Shown piece by piece: positions 19,428-31,499 of a stretch of DNA of 64,000 nt. The stretch spans positions 7,941,047-8,005,046 of the forward strand of contig OZ024786.1 in the NCBI GenBank assembly GCA_964017065.1, read 5' to 3'. Each line of letters begins with the position of its first letter. Position 1 is the stretch's first letter. Under the pieces are notes generated by a model, which saw nothing but the letters and a program-made list of their open reading frames with translations, had not been told where the DNA came from and did not search any database. This DNA comes from Haliclona indistincta. Taxonomy: Eukaryota; Porifera; Demospongiae; Haplosclerida; Chalinidae. The translations under genes were made by a program, and so were the position numbers.

Positions 19428-20623
19428 ATGGAACCCCAGCTAGCTTTTTACATGCTCACTAGAAGACGTGAAATCCGACGCAGGCATGCAACGCGACAGA
19501 GGCGGTTTGAAAAAGTGATGGAGGAAGGGAGGCGGCACTATTTGAGACGGCGGAGGTCTGCTGTTTTTACCACAATTCTGTTAGTTGCAACATTAAACTT
19601 GCATCGTTTATGTACCAAGAGGATGCTGTGGAGTAAAATTAGAAGTGATCATTGGTGGGAGAATATCGTCAAGGTGTCATTTAGTGACAGTGACTGGAGC
19701 GAAAACTTCCGAGTTTCACTTGGAGCCTTCCACTTTCTGTGTACAAAATTGGAAGCTCGCTTAAAGAAAAAGACACCATCATGCGAAAGTATATTGCAGT
19801 AGATGAAAGGCTGGCTATTGCATCATGGTTCCTTGCAAGAGGTTGTGATTTTCATACAATTGGGCATCTCTTTGGAGTATCCAAAGCTTCAGTCTGTTTG
19901 ATTGTAAAAGAGGTGTGTTCAGCATTGGTGCAGCTACTTCCACAGTTCACCACTATTCCAACAGTAGCTGCATTGACTGAAGTGATCAAAGGGTTTGAGC
20001 AGCTTGGCTTTCCTAGCTGTGCTGGTGCCATTGACGGAACGCACATCCCGATTGTTTCTCCATCTGAGTGTCCAGCCGACTATTACAACAGAAAAGGCTG
20101 GCACTCCGTTATTATGCAAGGACTAGTCGATCATAAGGGTCGATTTATGGACATATACATCGGATGGCCTGGACGAGTCCATGATGCTAGAGTTTTTGCA
20201 AACTCTGGGTTATTCACCAAGGGACAGAATGGCACGCTATTTCCAGATTGGAAAAAGGCTTTGTGTGGTATAGATGTTCCTGTCGTCATCTTAGGAGACC
20301 CTGCATACCCATTGTTAACATGGTTGATGAAGGCATATCAAGACAATGGCAATCTAACACCACAACAGAACACTTTCAACTATCGCCTGAGCCATGCACG
20401 TGTCGAAGTTGAGCATGCATATGGACAGCTAAAAGGAAGATGGCGTTGTCTTCTTAAAAGACTCGATGTCGACATCGCCAACACTATTACTGTTATAGCA
20501 GCCTGCTGTGTGCTTCACAATATTTGTGAAACGCATAGAGACCACTTTGATGACGATTGGATGGTCAATGCAGATAGTGCCAGAGCTAAAGTAGCAACAG
20601 TGAATCAACTGCTTCTAATATAA
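19428..20623 (+). pseudogene. PIF/Harbinger-like (DDE_Tnp_4) transposase with one frameshift
   Basis: Two overlapping frames form one protein. The first (ATG 19428) carries a basic N-terminus and FHFLCTKLEARLKKK. The second runs from DTIMRKYIAVDERLAIASWF to the stop at 20623. Family motifs: AIDGTHIPI (first Asp), YYNRKGWHSV, IGWPGRVHDARVF, LGDPAYPLL (second Asp), RVEVEHAYGQLKGRWRCL (Glu) and ACCVLHNIC. The break is an A run at 19767-19771 of five where six would join the frames. Apart from this the gene appears complete. No Myb-like partner gene is visible next to it. It would cut and join element DNA in the nucleus. Confidence 0.88.
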
Positions 20624-20864
20624 GAAATGCCTTCTGGTAAGTTATGAAGTTTTGCAACAACTTTTCAGTGGCTCTCTCTGCTCTGGTCTTTTTAGGTGGC
20701 TTCGGTTCTATGATAAAAATTAGGTAGCAAAAATACTATGAGATACATGGCATTGTAGTTCGTATAATAAACCCTTTCAACATGGTCTAGAAAGCTCACT
20801 TGGCTAAATAGATAGCTGCAATGGCATTGCTTAAAGAAAATACGAAGATAACTATACATGTAGT
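20624..20864. other. no gene seen
   Basis: Short spacer between the Harbinger-like gene and the composite element; no splice-bounded coding block or repeat recognised. Confidence 0.3.
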
Positions 20865-22212
20865 TTATGGAGCGCCAATATAGACAAAAATCCATGTTTA
20901 GTAATCTGTTGTTATTATCATGCGATCCTCTGTGTTCGGTAGTTTGATCGTCCGTGTTCGGCAGTTCTGCGGGCAGTTCGCACATTCGATTGTCGAATTG
21001 GGGGTTCAATTGGCGGCGTTCAGGGTGACAGCGGCGGTTTGCAATTCATTATCGTTGATGTTTGGTGGTTCGATCGTCGGTAATTTGGTACATGGTGGTG
21101 CCCAGTTTCTATTACTGCAAAATCGGTCACATTGACAAACTCGACGTATAGCGTAACGAACAGTCCAAAACGAACACACCTACTTTGCCACACCTACAAT
21201 TAAATGGCGACTAGCAGTAGTGCAGTCGAGAATGCAGTTGAGGAATCGTGAGTGATAGTATCAGCCTGTCTACAGTGTACAAGTGGACCTGATCCATAGT
21301 ATGTTGTTATTGTGCATGTATCCTGGTAGTCAGTTTAACCCATCTGTAAAAGTTCAGTACTAAAATGGCTTGTCGATCGATCTGTTGGCTTGTCGTACTG
21401 GGGAAGCATAGCTTACTAGCTCTGCTGGCTCATGTACAATAGGATTTGTGGGCAGTGCACTGTGTTGCTAGATTATGCCTGACCTGGGCTTGAGGAGGTA
21501 CGATTATTAGGCATCGGCCCTACATATGCTTGTATAATGAATTTGAAGCACCTAAGGTGCAGATGCCTTGGTGGAGTGCCACCATATACATAAATTCACT
21601 AAACTATCAAAAACAACAACTGCAGCAACATGATTTCTAGAAGCCAATCAGTGCTGATGACAATTCAACTGGGCATTTTCAATATGTTCAGCACAGCACA
21701 CGTACAAAACTTCGCAAACAATACAGCTCCATAGCTTGCTTACACAGTTTCCCTGTACCTGCACTTCTATCCAGTAGTCCTATCAGCTTCTAGGCAGTCA
21801 CCAGTGCCTTCAGAGAACTACAGATCACCATCAATCGCAGGGTAAGCAAATCACACCATAACTCTACAACAAAGCTTCATTAACTTCCATGTTCAAAGGC
21901 GAGATAATATCATGTTCTACTTGCATTGCCAATTTCAAAGCTTAACTTTCAGCGTACACTAAGATACTGAAATAACAGACGGAAAAATAGCACCACAGGT
22001 GCAAATGCCTCGGTGGAGTGCTACCATATACAAAACTATCCACCATTCCACAAGCACAGCAACTGCAGGCTGAAGCCAAACAGTACAGATCACATGGTGT
22101 GATTATTAAACTGGGTGTGCCTGCAATGTTAGTACATGAGTGAGTAGCTTACCATAGCCTGTGTAGCTTCCCGCGCTGTTATCCTGTAGTATGAATTTAA
22201 CGTTCATGCTAC

Positions 22213-23430
22213 CAGAGATAATATATACAGGGATAAGAAACTCTATTTACGGTACCATATCAAAATGTATTACGTGACGTCATCAGTCTGAAACAGCCCG
22301 CGTTATGCTCATTAACTGCTCGGCGACTCACACTTGACAGAGAAACTCGCTCTGTAGCAATTTTCCGCGTCTCGTCTTTTCTGTAAACCGACTTCCTTCC
22401 TACTTCTCAAGGGTTATTCTTTCACGATGTCGGTGTTTACTGGCAGTAGCAATGGAAATACACGATTGTGAAACGGATCTTCAACCGAGGTAAGCATGTT
22501 TATATTGCCTGTACACTTTTAGACACGTTTACTTCGAAGTGTTTGGGTTTGCTTGGCTAGCTCCAGTACTTATTCAATGTGAATGTGTCGGTGTGTTGTT
22601 TAGTCAAGGTTTTATGTTCCTATTCGCCGTTTACGGCGAGCAAAAAGCAAATTGTTTCCGTCTCTCGTGTCATATGGTGCATATAGTTTTGACACGTTTT
22701 CTCTTACAAGCTTACAGTATGAGTATGCATATGCCTGTAGTTAAGTAGAGTGTATGTTGGAATGTTGTTATACTTCGTAAAATTTGAACTGCAATAGTAT
22801 CTAAAAGAGCTGTACCGACTGAAAGTATCATGTAATTTGTATTGTTCTCCCATTTTGTAGGCGTGGCAAGTCTTGGAAGAAATAAGTAAAGGCAAACTTG
22901 GGCTCAAAAGGAAGTCACATGTTCAGCAGAAGCCAGCTCCATCACAGTCTATCCCTCCCAGTGACTCAGTAGTATAACAAGTTCAATAATAATAATATTT
23001 ACAATAATATAATGTAGCAATTTTAAAGTCAAGCTAGCACATGCACGTTTCAAAGCCTTTGCCAGCAGAGAACTCGTGCTAAGGCTTATCCAGCTTGGAA
23101 GTTACAGATCGCCTTCGCTTGACGGAGTCTAGCATCTGCTCATACGATCGCCTGGCTACATACGTTCGGGTAGCTTCTGCCGTCGAACGTATTAGCCATT
23201 CGACAACTTCTTTGTCCAGACAAAGAAGTTGTCGAATGGCTTCCACGTACAGGCAGTGTCACTTTCCAGCTCGTCTAGGTCCAGCAATAGCTGATGATGT
23301 ACGTCTGCTTACATGCATATTGAAGTAGACATTCTGAGACGTCAGGTGACGTATCACGTTTATAACGCGGGTTGTTTCATTCGCTTAAATAGAGTTACCT
23401 ATCCCGGTTACGTAGTATATATTATCTCTG
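22213..23430. mobile_element. 1.2-kb TIR insertion in CE1 (TSD ATGCTAC)
   Basis: Begins CAGAGATAATATATAC and ends with its reverse complement (GTATATATTATCTCTG). A second matched block (AACTCTATTTA) follows after a gap. It is flanked by ATGCTAC at 22206-22212 and 23431-23437. The sister copy CE2 has a single ATGCTAC at this site and no insert. Only short non-conserved reading frames are present, so it is non-autonomous. Confidence 0.9.
23194..23241. repeat. perfect hairpin, 23-bp arms
   Basis: AGCCATTCGACAACTTCTTT plus three bases is followed, after a 2-base loop, by its exact reverse complement. It lies inside the 1.2-kb insertion. Confidence 0.95.
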
Positions 23431-24737
23431 ATGCTACTAAGCAGTCTGCCGTGAGTAGTTTTGTTCATAGAGACGTCCTGACCGTCAGCTAAAGCCATCG
23501 AGGTGAGCAAACTACACCATAACTCTAGAACGAAGTTTTGTATCGAACTTTCACTAGTTCAAAACAGAGATATTATCGAGTTCTACCTGCATTGCAAGTT
23601 TCAGAGCTCACAGTTTAGTGTGCGCTGCAAAAAATGATGTAACAGACAGACAGACAACGCGATTACAGTATGCCTCGTGGCTCCACCCACCAAGGCATAA
23701 TGACAGACACACAAACGAACTACTGTATGCATCGTGGCTCCACCCACCAAGCCTGAGGTATAATTATAGCATGTACCTTAATTACCATAAGTGCATGTGC
23801 ACGTGTTACCAGTCTACGTGTAACTCCTAAGAGTGGCTTTCTTTGTGTTTTGTGAGCACTATGAAAAGGCATTATGAGGTCCATGAATTCTTTTTACAAC
23901 ACAGGAGCTGTCATCAGATGAACGTGTACTATGCTGACAAGTGACAATAACTGAAGACACCCTCATACTTTAATTATTGTGACAAATTATTATTATTATT
24001 GACAAGTATAATGTTTATCTGTTCAATGATTGTGTTTCAGTCATAATACAATACTCAGACCTGCTAATCTAGCTTGCAGCAGGTCAGTGAGGTTGCTACC
24101 AACCACTGCGATCACGAAAAGTAGGATCCAGGGATTTAAATCAGTTACACGGTAAAGCAATCTGGATCCACTGCAGAAAGAACTTCCGATCCACTAGAAG
24201 TAGGGCCTATAGAGCTGTTCAGTGCATGATAGTTTTACTACTGTTGCCAGCCTGATCATAATGAAGAGACACGTGATACACTAGACTCGACACCATAGGT
24301 CTCCTGTAGCACATTCCTTAGCCTAAAATCCTAAACCCTAAATTTAGGGTTTAGGATTTAGTGCACTTCACAGCAGTAGACGCTCTATGATGGTAAGGAC
24401 GAGCTAGCTCAGTGCATTCTACAGTAATAAACTTAAGTGAGAGCAAGTGATATTTTACTGGCAAACTCTAGTCCCTAGCTAGTTTTAGTGAATTGTATGC
24501 ACAGAGCCTTTCAGATCTGCAGTGGCCGGGTGTCAGCTGGCTAGTTATAGCCGACAATTGCGCCGCGGTTATAATTCATAGTGCACCTGTAGAATCATAC
24601 AGTGCACACTGAGGCGAGCTAGGCTAGCCAAGGTCCTATAGGCACTGCTAGAGTAAGGATTATAGTGTTAGTGCACGTGGTCTAGCCTGATACGACTAAG
24701 TACACAGACATGCAGATGGGAGTGTAGACTACATTGT

Positions 24738-26135
24738 AAAGATGAGAGTCTGCTCTACTGCAAAGTGGCATTTCACTGCTATACCATCCGTCTATAGTTC
24801 CACTGAAGATGATCTTAAATTTGTAGTGGAATAGATGACCACTACTGACATCAGCTAGAGTAATCTTTCGCTAAACTATCCTAATAACGAGGGTGTAGAG
24901 CTCGCCAATTGATGCTCACATTATATTGTCAAGAAATAAAGTACCTTTATAATCACACCATGTATGAAGACAGGTTATTCCTGCTTTTGGATTTGAACCC
25001 AGTCACTTGAAGGCTATATTATTAATTATATAAAGTAAACTCACAGTTTATCAAGCAGACGATTATTTAATATACAGATAGCTCATAGACAGTCTAACTC
25101 AGACATTAATTTCCTCTACTGCACACGAATGATCACAGATTATTATTGTTCCGAATTAATATAAGGCAAGGTAAGGCACACAGTAGCAGATGCACTGCTA
25201 TAGAGTAAGGATTTCACTGCTAGTGCATGGTCTAGCCTGATACTGAAGAGAGACAGTTTACAAGGGACTAGAATTGTTAAATGCATTACATGGAAGCAGA
25301 GGCTTTTATTTCAATGCTAGTGCTTGCCTGATACATGTACCATTGAAGTGGGACAATTGAATAAACTATAATATGATCAGGCGAGCTCCACACCCTTGTT
25401 TATTAGGATAGTTTACTCTGATGTAGCAAGAGTATATAATCTAACAAGAGTATCGAACGCCAATTGCCACTGTAGAAACACTCTCGGGAAAGTAACGTGA
25501 CCAGCACGTGAGATATGTTACGCATTGTGACGAAAGCGTGTTGCACAAATCCACGACTATGTCACAATGAAGGCGTGTCTTGCAGGAAGCAAGCGCCCAT
25601 GATGGAAAATACGGCTACTCAGGGCTCTTTATTGACAAGATACCTCTAAAAAGCAGGCGCTCATTAGTCGCCGAACATCGACAATGTGATTTTTGTAGAC
25701 GAACGCGCTCTGACGCACCGAGCTCGCTGCTGCTCTTATTCTTCGATTAAAAAGCATAACTAGCAAGTGTTTCTGTTTTCTCAGCATTTTTCGTGTCTAC
25801 ATCGCTATATTCTCGCCTGCAACAGTCCAATTATCAACTAAAAAGCTTGGCTAGCATCGTTGCTGAACGTCGATGACGTCAAAGGCTATCCTGCAGAGTA
25901 GGCGGATACGTCATCAGATCACGTTTCTGTCACGTTACTTTCCCGAGAGTGTTTCTACAGTGGCAATTGGCGTTCGATACTCTTGTTAGATTATATACTC
26001 TTGGATGTAGTGGGCATCTATTCCACTGCAAATTTTAGACCATTTTAGTGAAACTATAGACTGATAGTATAGCAGTGAAATGCCACTCTACAATGGTTAC
26101 AGTAGAGCTGTGAATTAGCCGGCACCCTCATCTTT
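24738..26135. repeat. long inverted repeat at right end of CE1
   Basis: The arm at 24738-24906 pairs with 25380-26135 once the insertion at 25427-26003 is removed. Shared landmarks are AAAGATGAG, GTGGCATTTCACTGCTATA, GTGGAATAGATG, AACTATCCTAATAA and GGTGT(A/G)GAGCTCGCC. The arms are about 170 bp and moderately diverged. The same structure exists in CE2. It suggests that this end derives from an older inverted-repeat element. Confidence 0.8.
25427..26003. mobile_element. 577-bp MITE in CE1 (TSD GATGTAG)
   Basis: Perfect 75-bp inverted repeats (25427-25501 and 25929-26003) begin CAAGAGTATATAATCT. It is flanked by GATGTAG at 25420-25426 and 26004-26010. CE2 has one GATGTAG and no insert at this position. 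It has no coding capacity. Perfect long arms indicate youth. Confidence 0.95.
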
Positions 26136-26142
26136 AAAATGA

Positions 26143-26512
26143 TACACTGTAGTCAATAGTTCCTGAATTTAAAGTACAAAAGAGGAACAAAATATTCTGC
26201 CCTTGCAACAAGTGCAATAATTTTTAAAGAACTCAAAACTTTTCACTTATAAGGGATGATTCACTGGAATCTAGCTAGTAGAAATTACAGCTATCCTTCA
26301 GTACTACTCATTTCCCACCTGTGTGCTGTATTAATACTAATAATTTAACTATGATTCGACTTTCAGAAGGCGACTTGCTTTCTAGTGCACGTAATCATGC
26401 CTGCACGGTGCAGATGGCAATCAATGATAGGCAATTCGCTGCAATGCACCAATGAACATGCACATGATGGTTTATTAATAATAATTAGTTACACCCATTG
26501 ATCGTCAAACAG
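26143..26512. other. upstream region of the integrase-like gene; nothing else seen
   Basis: Unique AT-rich sequence between the end of CE1 and the ATG at 26513. No TATA-like or repeat element can be argued with confidence. Confidence 0.3.
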
Positions 26513-27682
26513 ATGGCTGCTCTGAGGACTAGTCAAGAACTTGTGGCTCTCCTCGTTGAAGTAGAGGAAGCAATCAGTAATATCGAGCAAGACCAACATT
26601 GCATTGTAGAGGGAGCGCTGACACAAGCTCAGCTACTTCTAAGAGACGTTTTGATGGTTGAACATCTATTGCCATCAGAAGATGGAAAACAGCTGGTGAA
26701 CATTGTTCTTGGTATGGTACAAGCTGTTCAAAGTGCTGCTGACGAGCAACACCGCTTACATTTTAGAGGTCGTCCACAAATCGCCATCAATGAAGATCGA
26801 CTTACTCATTTGTTGGAACTTCAATTTTCGAATGAAGATATTGCCAAGCTTTTTAATGTTTCTACAAGAACTGTGAGAAGGAGGGTTGTCCAATTTGTAC
26901 TGGAAGATGTTTCTAATTATTCAGACCTCAGTGACACTTCTCTTGATGCAATTACAACTCAGTTTGTTGTTCGACATCCAAATTGTGGTGAGAGGTCGTT
27001 CTCTGGCTTCCAGAGAAGCCAAGGTTTGAAAGTCCAACGTAGTAGAGTGAGAGATAGTCTGTGGAGAATTGATCCTCGAGGAATCCAGTCTCGATTTCGA
27101 GGAATTCTTCGAAGAAGGCAGTACAATGTCAAATCACCCAACAGCCTTTGGCATATCGATGGCCACCACAAATTGATCAGGTGGCGAATTGTCACACATG
27201 GTGGCATAGATGGGTATTCTAGATTACCTGTTTACCTTCGAGCTTCTACGAACAATTGTGCCGACACTGTTTTAGAGTGTTTCATTGATGCTGTAACGCA
27301 ATATGGCTTGCCATCGCGTGTTAGATGTGATCGTGGTGGCGAGAATGTCAGAGTATCTGAGTTCATGTTGAGTCATCCATTACGTGGGCCTGGTCGGGGA
27401 AGTTGCATTACAGGCAGAAGTGTGCACAATCAACGAATAGAAAGATTGTGGAGGGATGTCTTTGCAGGATGCATTAGCCTCTTCTATCACATATTTTATG
27501 CATTGGAAGACAACGAATTGCTGGATTGTAACAATAACTTGGATATCTTTGCCTTGCACTATGCCTTTTTACCTCGACCACGCCTACTCCACGTGTCTTA
27601 CCTCGTGTACAAACTGTGTTATGGACGACGAGAAGGTTCAACAGGCGATCGAGTTCTTGTCCTCGATCGCCTCGAGCTCTAG
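26513..27682 (+). CDS. IS3EU-like / rve-type DDE integrase protein
   Basis: 389 residues from ATG 26513. Residues about 90-130 form a helix-turn-helix ([15 protein letters not shown]). The catalytic core follows: [10 protein letters not shown] (Asp216), [10 protein letters not shown] (Asp273) and [12 protein letters not shown] (Glu310), a D-D-E triad typical of retroviral-integrase-fold transposases. HGGIDGYSR and [17 protein letters not shown] are blocks I recall from a eukaryotic family often called IS3EU or 'integrase core domain'. After ALHYAFLPR (about residue 355) the sequence no longer resembles that family, so the C-terminus may be truncated, spliced or frameshifted. It overlaps the start of the next gene. 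No TIRs were found. Confidence 0.8.
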   Translation: MAALRTSQELVALLVEVEEAISNIEQDQHCIVEGALTQAQLLLRDVLMVEHLLPSEDGKQLVNIVLGMVQAVQSAADEQHRLHFRGRPQIAINEDRLTHLLELQFSNEDIAKLFNVSTRTVRRRVVQFVLEDVSNYSDLSDTSLDAITTQFVVRHPNCGERSFSGFQRSQGLKVQRSRVRDSLWRIDPRGIQSRFRGILRRRQYNVKSPNSLWHIDGHHKLIRWRIVTHGGIDGYSRLPVYLRASTNNCADTVLECFIDAVTQYGLPSRVRCDRGGENVRVSEFMLSHPLRGPGRGSCITGRSVHNQRIERLWRDVFAGCISLFYHIFYALEDNELLDCNNNLDIFALHYAFLPRPRLLHVSYLVYKLCYGRREGSTGDRVLVLDRLEL

Positions 27683-28497
27683 CTCTAGCTCTGGTAATCA
27701 GCCAAAAAGGAGAAATACAGGTAATGGTAGAGATCATGATGTAATCGTCGCTATAGTATCATGTAGTATTATACTATGCGCACTGACGCGGTACCGTGAT
27801 CAAGCTATAGTTAGCTGGGATAGTACCATGTAGCCTATTCCTTTTTTGTCTATTCTCAGTTTGCATACTAAAGGCCTCGCCGACAAAAATTTTCACGTAA
27901 ATACTTCAATATTTTGCACACAGATTCTAAGTAACACAAAGGCGTACTTTACTTTTGTTTAGGAGGAGGCTCAAGAGTGGCTCCATATAGCCGTGCTGCA
28001 GAAGCAGTACGAGCTATTAGAAGTCGCCTTGAACACACTGACTCAAGCTCTACCAGTACTATAGCTACAGAGCAGCACTTTAATTTTGCTGGAAAAGGAA
28101 AAAGGAAAGGCTAAAGGAAAAGCTAAAGGACGACCATGGACTATCAAGGTCAGTGATAAAGGTGCAAAGACCGTTCCTACCGGAGGTGCAGAAAGAGAAC
28201 TGTTGGCTCAAGCCGGCTTAGGGGAAAAGAAGATCATCATTGAAGATGTGGAATGCTCTGCGGGAGAGTTCAGAGATGCTCTCACAAAGGAATTTCCCAA
28301 GCTATCTGGCTGTGGTGGATACGATCTGCTCAGGTGTATACCTAACTCAAAATCTTTGGAGGCAATGAATTCTGCAGTAAAACATTCTCCTAAACTGCTG
28401 AAAAGTATCATTGGTGGTGGGAGAGTTTTCATACGCCCAATTCAGCAAAACTTGTCTATGGATGTTGATGAAGAGCTAAAGTGTGCTCATGAGGAAG
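27621..28497 (+). pseudogene. unrecognised gene with AGLGEKK-type domain, two exons, one frameshift
   Basis: Exon 1, 27621-27720, starts at ATG ([20 protein letters not shown]) and ends at GTAATG. Exon 2, 27963-28497, continues in phase (GGGSRVAPYSRAAEAVRAI) to GTAAGT. The protein has a serine-rich start, a lysine/glycine-rich stretch (GKAKGKAKGRPWT), then RELLAQAGLGEKKIIIEDV and FPKLSGCGGYDLLRCIP. I recall that block from fish and cnidarian proteins, some annotated as G2/M-phase ubiquitin ligase-like. The A run at 28099-28103 has five bases where four keep the frame. Its start overlaps the end of the integrase gene in another frame. Downstream exons may be those at 29232-31489. Confidence 0.5.
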
Positions 28498-29231
28498 TAA
28501 GTATTATGAAAATGTTTGTAATGCCTTATTTATTTGCTTTTGTTGAATAACAGGCTACAGAGGAGCGTATTTTTTTTCGAAAGTGTAAAGACTACATGAG
28601 TTAAGGAGACACGTAGACTACTGCAGGCTAAAGAAGTATGTATGCATCACTGACTGTATGCTATAATTTTATTCTAACCTCAGTGGGTGGAGCCACTTTT
28701 CATAGTATAATTGTGCCTTTTATTTGTTTGTTGTAAAAATCATAACCACAACAGTAATAGAGAGAGTATTGCACTCTAATAGGCCCTGTAAAGAGACTCT
28801 TGGGAAAATAGCATGTGAGCAAAAATTTAATATGTATTATGACGTTTTGAACACGCCTTTTTGAATGATAGCAGGAAGCAATTTTGTCTACTACAGAACC
28901 ACACCGACTACTATAACAGCTGATTTTGCTTGGAGACTTTGTCTATAGTAGTAGTATTGACATCGCAAAATATTTTAGCTGTTCAACATGGTTGCCCAGT
29001 TTGTTCGTGCTTGCATTCTTGATAGACTCATCTATTGTCGCAAGGGTCCGACTCCCTCTGTTGAGTAGTATATTGCCGGTAAAATAGAGATCTACAAGCT
29101 ATCCATGAGTGCGGGAAAGACACACCATAATGCAGTAAATCATAATTCAGTGATTTTTCATGTTGTAGCGTTGTGTCCTATCTTTTATGTGTATTTTTCA
29201 TGTTGTGGCTTTGTGATTGTCTTTTGTGTAG
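28498..29231. other. intron-like or intergenic, with repeat debris
   Basis: A weak exon-like block follows an AG at about 28555 (TEERIFFRKCKDYM, stop). CCTCAGTGGGTGGAGCCACT near 28679 matches the element ends seen at 23670-23760. From 28790 the sequence loosely resembles the interior of the 577-bp MITE (ACTCTTGGGAAAATAGCATG, TATGACG..ACACGCCTTT). No firm gene. Confidence 0.3.
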
Positions 29232-31489
29232 TGTGAGTTGTATGTAGAATGGCTGGGGCAGATTGTGAAGGAGCCATACACCTTAAAGAGTGACTGGGGT
29301 CTCACTCAATGGCTTCGGCCAGATGATAAATGCAGTGAATGCAAGGAAGTCTTAAAAAACAGTAATATTTTAGAAATGCCTCATTCGATAGAGTGGCAAT
29401 CAGTAAAGAATGACAAGATAGTTAAAAACAGGGTATGTTACTGTTTGCTGCACTTAGCTAGTTCATTATGACGTCACTTAATGATATTCACAACTATTAA
29501 TTATATTCATGCATGCTATTAACTATTTCTTACCCACCACCCACTTTTTCGGCCTGGGGTCCGAGAATTTCCATACTGGAACCCCCTGCATGTAACATCA
29601 AAATTTTAACCCTCGGCGCATGCATGAGGGTTTGTCATTTATTCATTCATTCTTGTCCATTGAGCTACAAAGATCAGTGATAACAATTAGGCCTGGTACA
29701 CACCGGGAATTGGATAAATTGGCAGCAAAACACTTGCTATTTTTTTGCGAAAAGGCAGAACAGAGCAAATGCTCTGCTGAAGGACGCTTCTACTATAGGA
29801 ATATTACGTTTTTGGAATATTATTACGCTAGTATACAGCATTATGTAATGACAATGGCCAAAAGATTACAGATTCCCTAGGAATGATCTGAGCACGCGCA
29901 TACCCTTGATGTGTGTACCAGGCCAGGCCTAAGTTTTCCGTTGCATTGTGAAAATTTAGCTAGGTGACAAGGCCAAGCATTACCATGGCTTGCAATGTGA
30001 CTCATGGATTTTGCTAAAATACTTTCGATGTCTAGTTATACATGGCTAGCTCACCTTGATGGCAGTCTTAGACCTCTCTGAGGACTGAAACCCTCGATCA
30101 TACTTGGCTGCCCAGGTACTTGTACATTCGATTTGTACCATAGCCCAGCTCTGAGATGCGCAGATAATCAAGACAAAGCCTAGTGTTCAATCATAGTCAA
30201 GTCTACCTGACACACCTTCACCTCGTAGTCAGTAATGGCAGTATTGTCTTTCTTAGCAACTAGCAAGCAAAAAAACTCAATCATGCTAATATGTGTAGTT
30301 TCAGCTATGCAGGCTGACACTACAGTGCGCATGGCATGCACACTGAGGGCTTTGTGAAATTTATTCATTTCAACTGTGACCTGTAGGGGTTGCCTGACGT
30401 GGTTATTGTGCTGGATGGTCTTGGCTTGTCAAACACAACCGTCACCATAGCTGAAGTAAGTGTACCAAAGTAGCAAATGTACTGGTACTGTGTGAGTTGC
30501 TAGAAATTATTTTGTGAGAAGAGGGAGTACGTATACAACTTGCCACTTTATGCAACATATAAATATGATTTCAGTTGTGTGGTCTTGTAGGCAAAAAGCC
30601 TTGCTTTTGTAAGCTCCAGCTCTGTAATAGCATCAATATTTTCAGCCACTAACAAACAAACAATAAAAACATTTTGGCTGTAATGTTTCTTTTTGTTTTT
30701 TGCCTAGCTCAAGAAAGACTCATGGAGGAGCTGTTCCACAACCAACCGGGTGGCAGCTGGGAACTTGGACCAGTGCGAGATGGGGCAGCACCTCTCATAC
30801 TTATTTGGTAATATAATTGACGCTATCCAGAATGGCAAACTTCTCCATCGCTTGCTTGGAGTTTTCGTTGAAGGAAGGAAGGTTTGGCTCAATGATTTAT
30901 TGTAATTGATATTTACTAACAATTGAAAAAGGTGATAATATAGTGGTTGGAACTTTTTTATAAAATGTTATGATAGTGTTGAAGATCACACCTGGTCTTC
31001 CGTATTTATACTTCTATTAACTGCTAACAATCCATTCCTGGTATGGCCTGATTTTTGATGTGCTCGTGCAGGGATATAGCTATGCTTGATGCTTGCTCTG
31101 TTAATTATGATAATTATGATAATTATAATAAACTGGTCTCACCACAGAGTGACCCGGTAACACCGTATTGCAAGCCTCGGTTTTCTGTTTTGGTCACTGA
31201 CAAGTGTTTGTTCAGTCCTATAATCAACACTATTGTGTGAATGATTATCTGTATAAAATTTCCTCTACAGGCAGTTTTGATTAGAGCTATTGTTGACAAA
31301 GAGTGTGGCAGCGATGGAGAGGTTACCTACAACATCACATTTGGACATACAGCATTAGGACATCATGCCATTGATGTCTTCACAGCTAGAGGACTATTGG
31401 CCATAATTCTCATGACTACACGCTTTGTGAGCTCGCAACCTATAGACTGTGTGTTCTCAACAGCCACATCAACCTCTGAATCGGACTAA
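29232..31489 (+). CDS. PD-(D/E)XK-like family gene P2
   Basis: Exons: 29232-29432 (EWLGQIVKEPYTLKSDWGL, C-x2-C, LKNSNIL), 30387-30455 (GLPDVVIVLDGLGLSN...IAE), 30708-30881 (LKKDSW...MGQHLSYLFGN...GVFVEGRK) and 31271-31489 (AVLIRAIVDKEC... stop). The motif reads PD-x19-E//L-K with the intron exactly between E and LK, as in the sister copies. The GQHLSYL helix corresponds to GQLMLYL. The FSP/STE exon was not found. The donor after GRK (GTTTGG) is weak, and reading through it meets TAA at about 30903. Family and nuclease fold are inferred from motif spacing, and function is unknown. It may continue the gene starting at 27621. Confidence 0.5.
29688..29930. mobile_element. small MITE-like element in an intron of P2
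   Basis: GGCCTGGTACACAC at about 29690 is mirrored by GTGTGTACCAGGCC at about 29911-29924. Further AGGCCTAA follows outside. About 235 bp, no coding capacity; an A/T-rich core carries CTCTGC-containing inverted bits. Confidence 0.6.
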
Positions 31490-31499
31490 TATTATTCAT

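Larger units (their letters stand above)
20865..26142. mobile_element. composite non-coding element, copy 1 (CE1)
   Basis: Nearly identical to 40505-43835 from the shared left edge (TTATGGAGCGCCAATATAGA) to the shared right edge (GGCACCCTCATCTTT). Sequence outside both edges is unrelated. CE1 is longer because it carries insertions at 22213-23430 and 25427-26003. CE2 also lacks about 140 bp around 22030-22160. Internally there are two diverged tandem blocks (around 21840-22010 and 23500-23660) and a long inverted repeat near the right end. No credible protein is encoded. I see no clear terminal inverted repeat or target duplication at the outer edges, so it may be a transposon or a segmental duplication. 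Confidence 0.85.

Noticed and set aside
20920..21135. 71-residue frame conserved between CE1 and CE2 (40560-40775)
   Set aside because: The conservation is explained by near-identity of the whole composite element, and the sequence has no protein-like features.
22539..22748. Possible gene in the 1.2-kb insertion, including an exon-like VLEEISKGKLGLKRK near 22870
   Set aside because: The only upstream start (22426) meets a stop after 14 codons and I cannot join the pieces in phase.
24322..24362. Telomere-like CCCTAAA/TTTAGGG palindrome
   Set aside because: Only one or two units in each orientation inside a dispersed element; not a telomeric array.
24985..25005. GGTTCAAATCC on the minus strand, a Pol III B box, also present in CE2
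   Set aside because: The 30-70 bases upstream on that strand are AT-rich without an A box, so no tRNA or SINE head can be supported.
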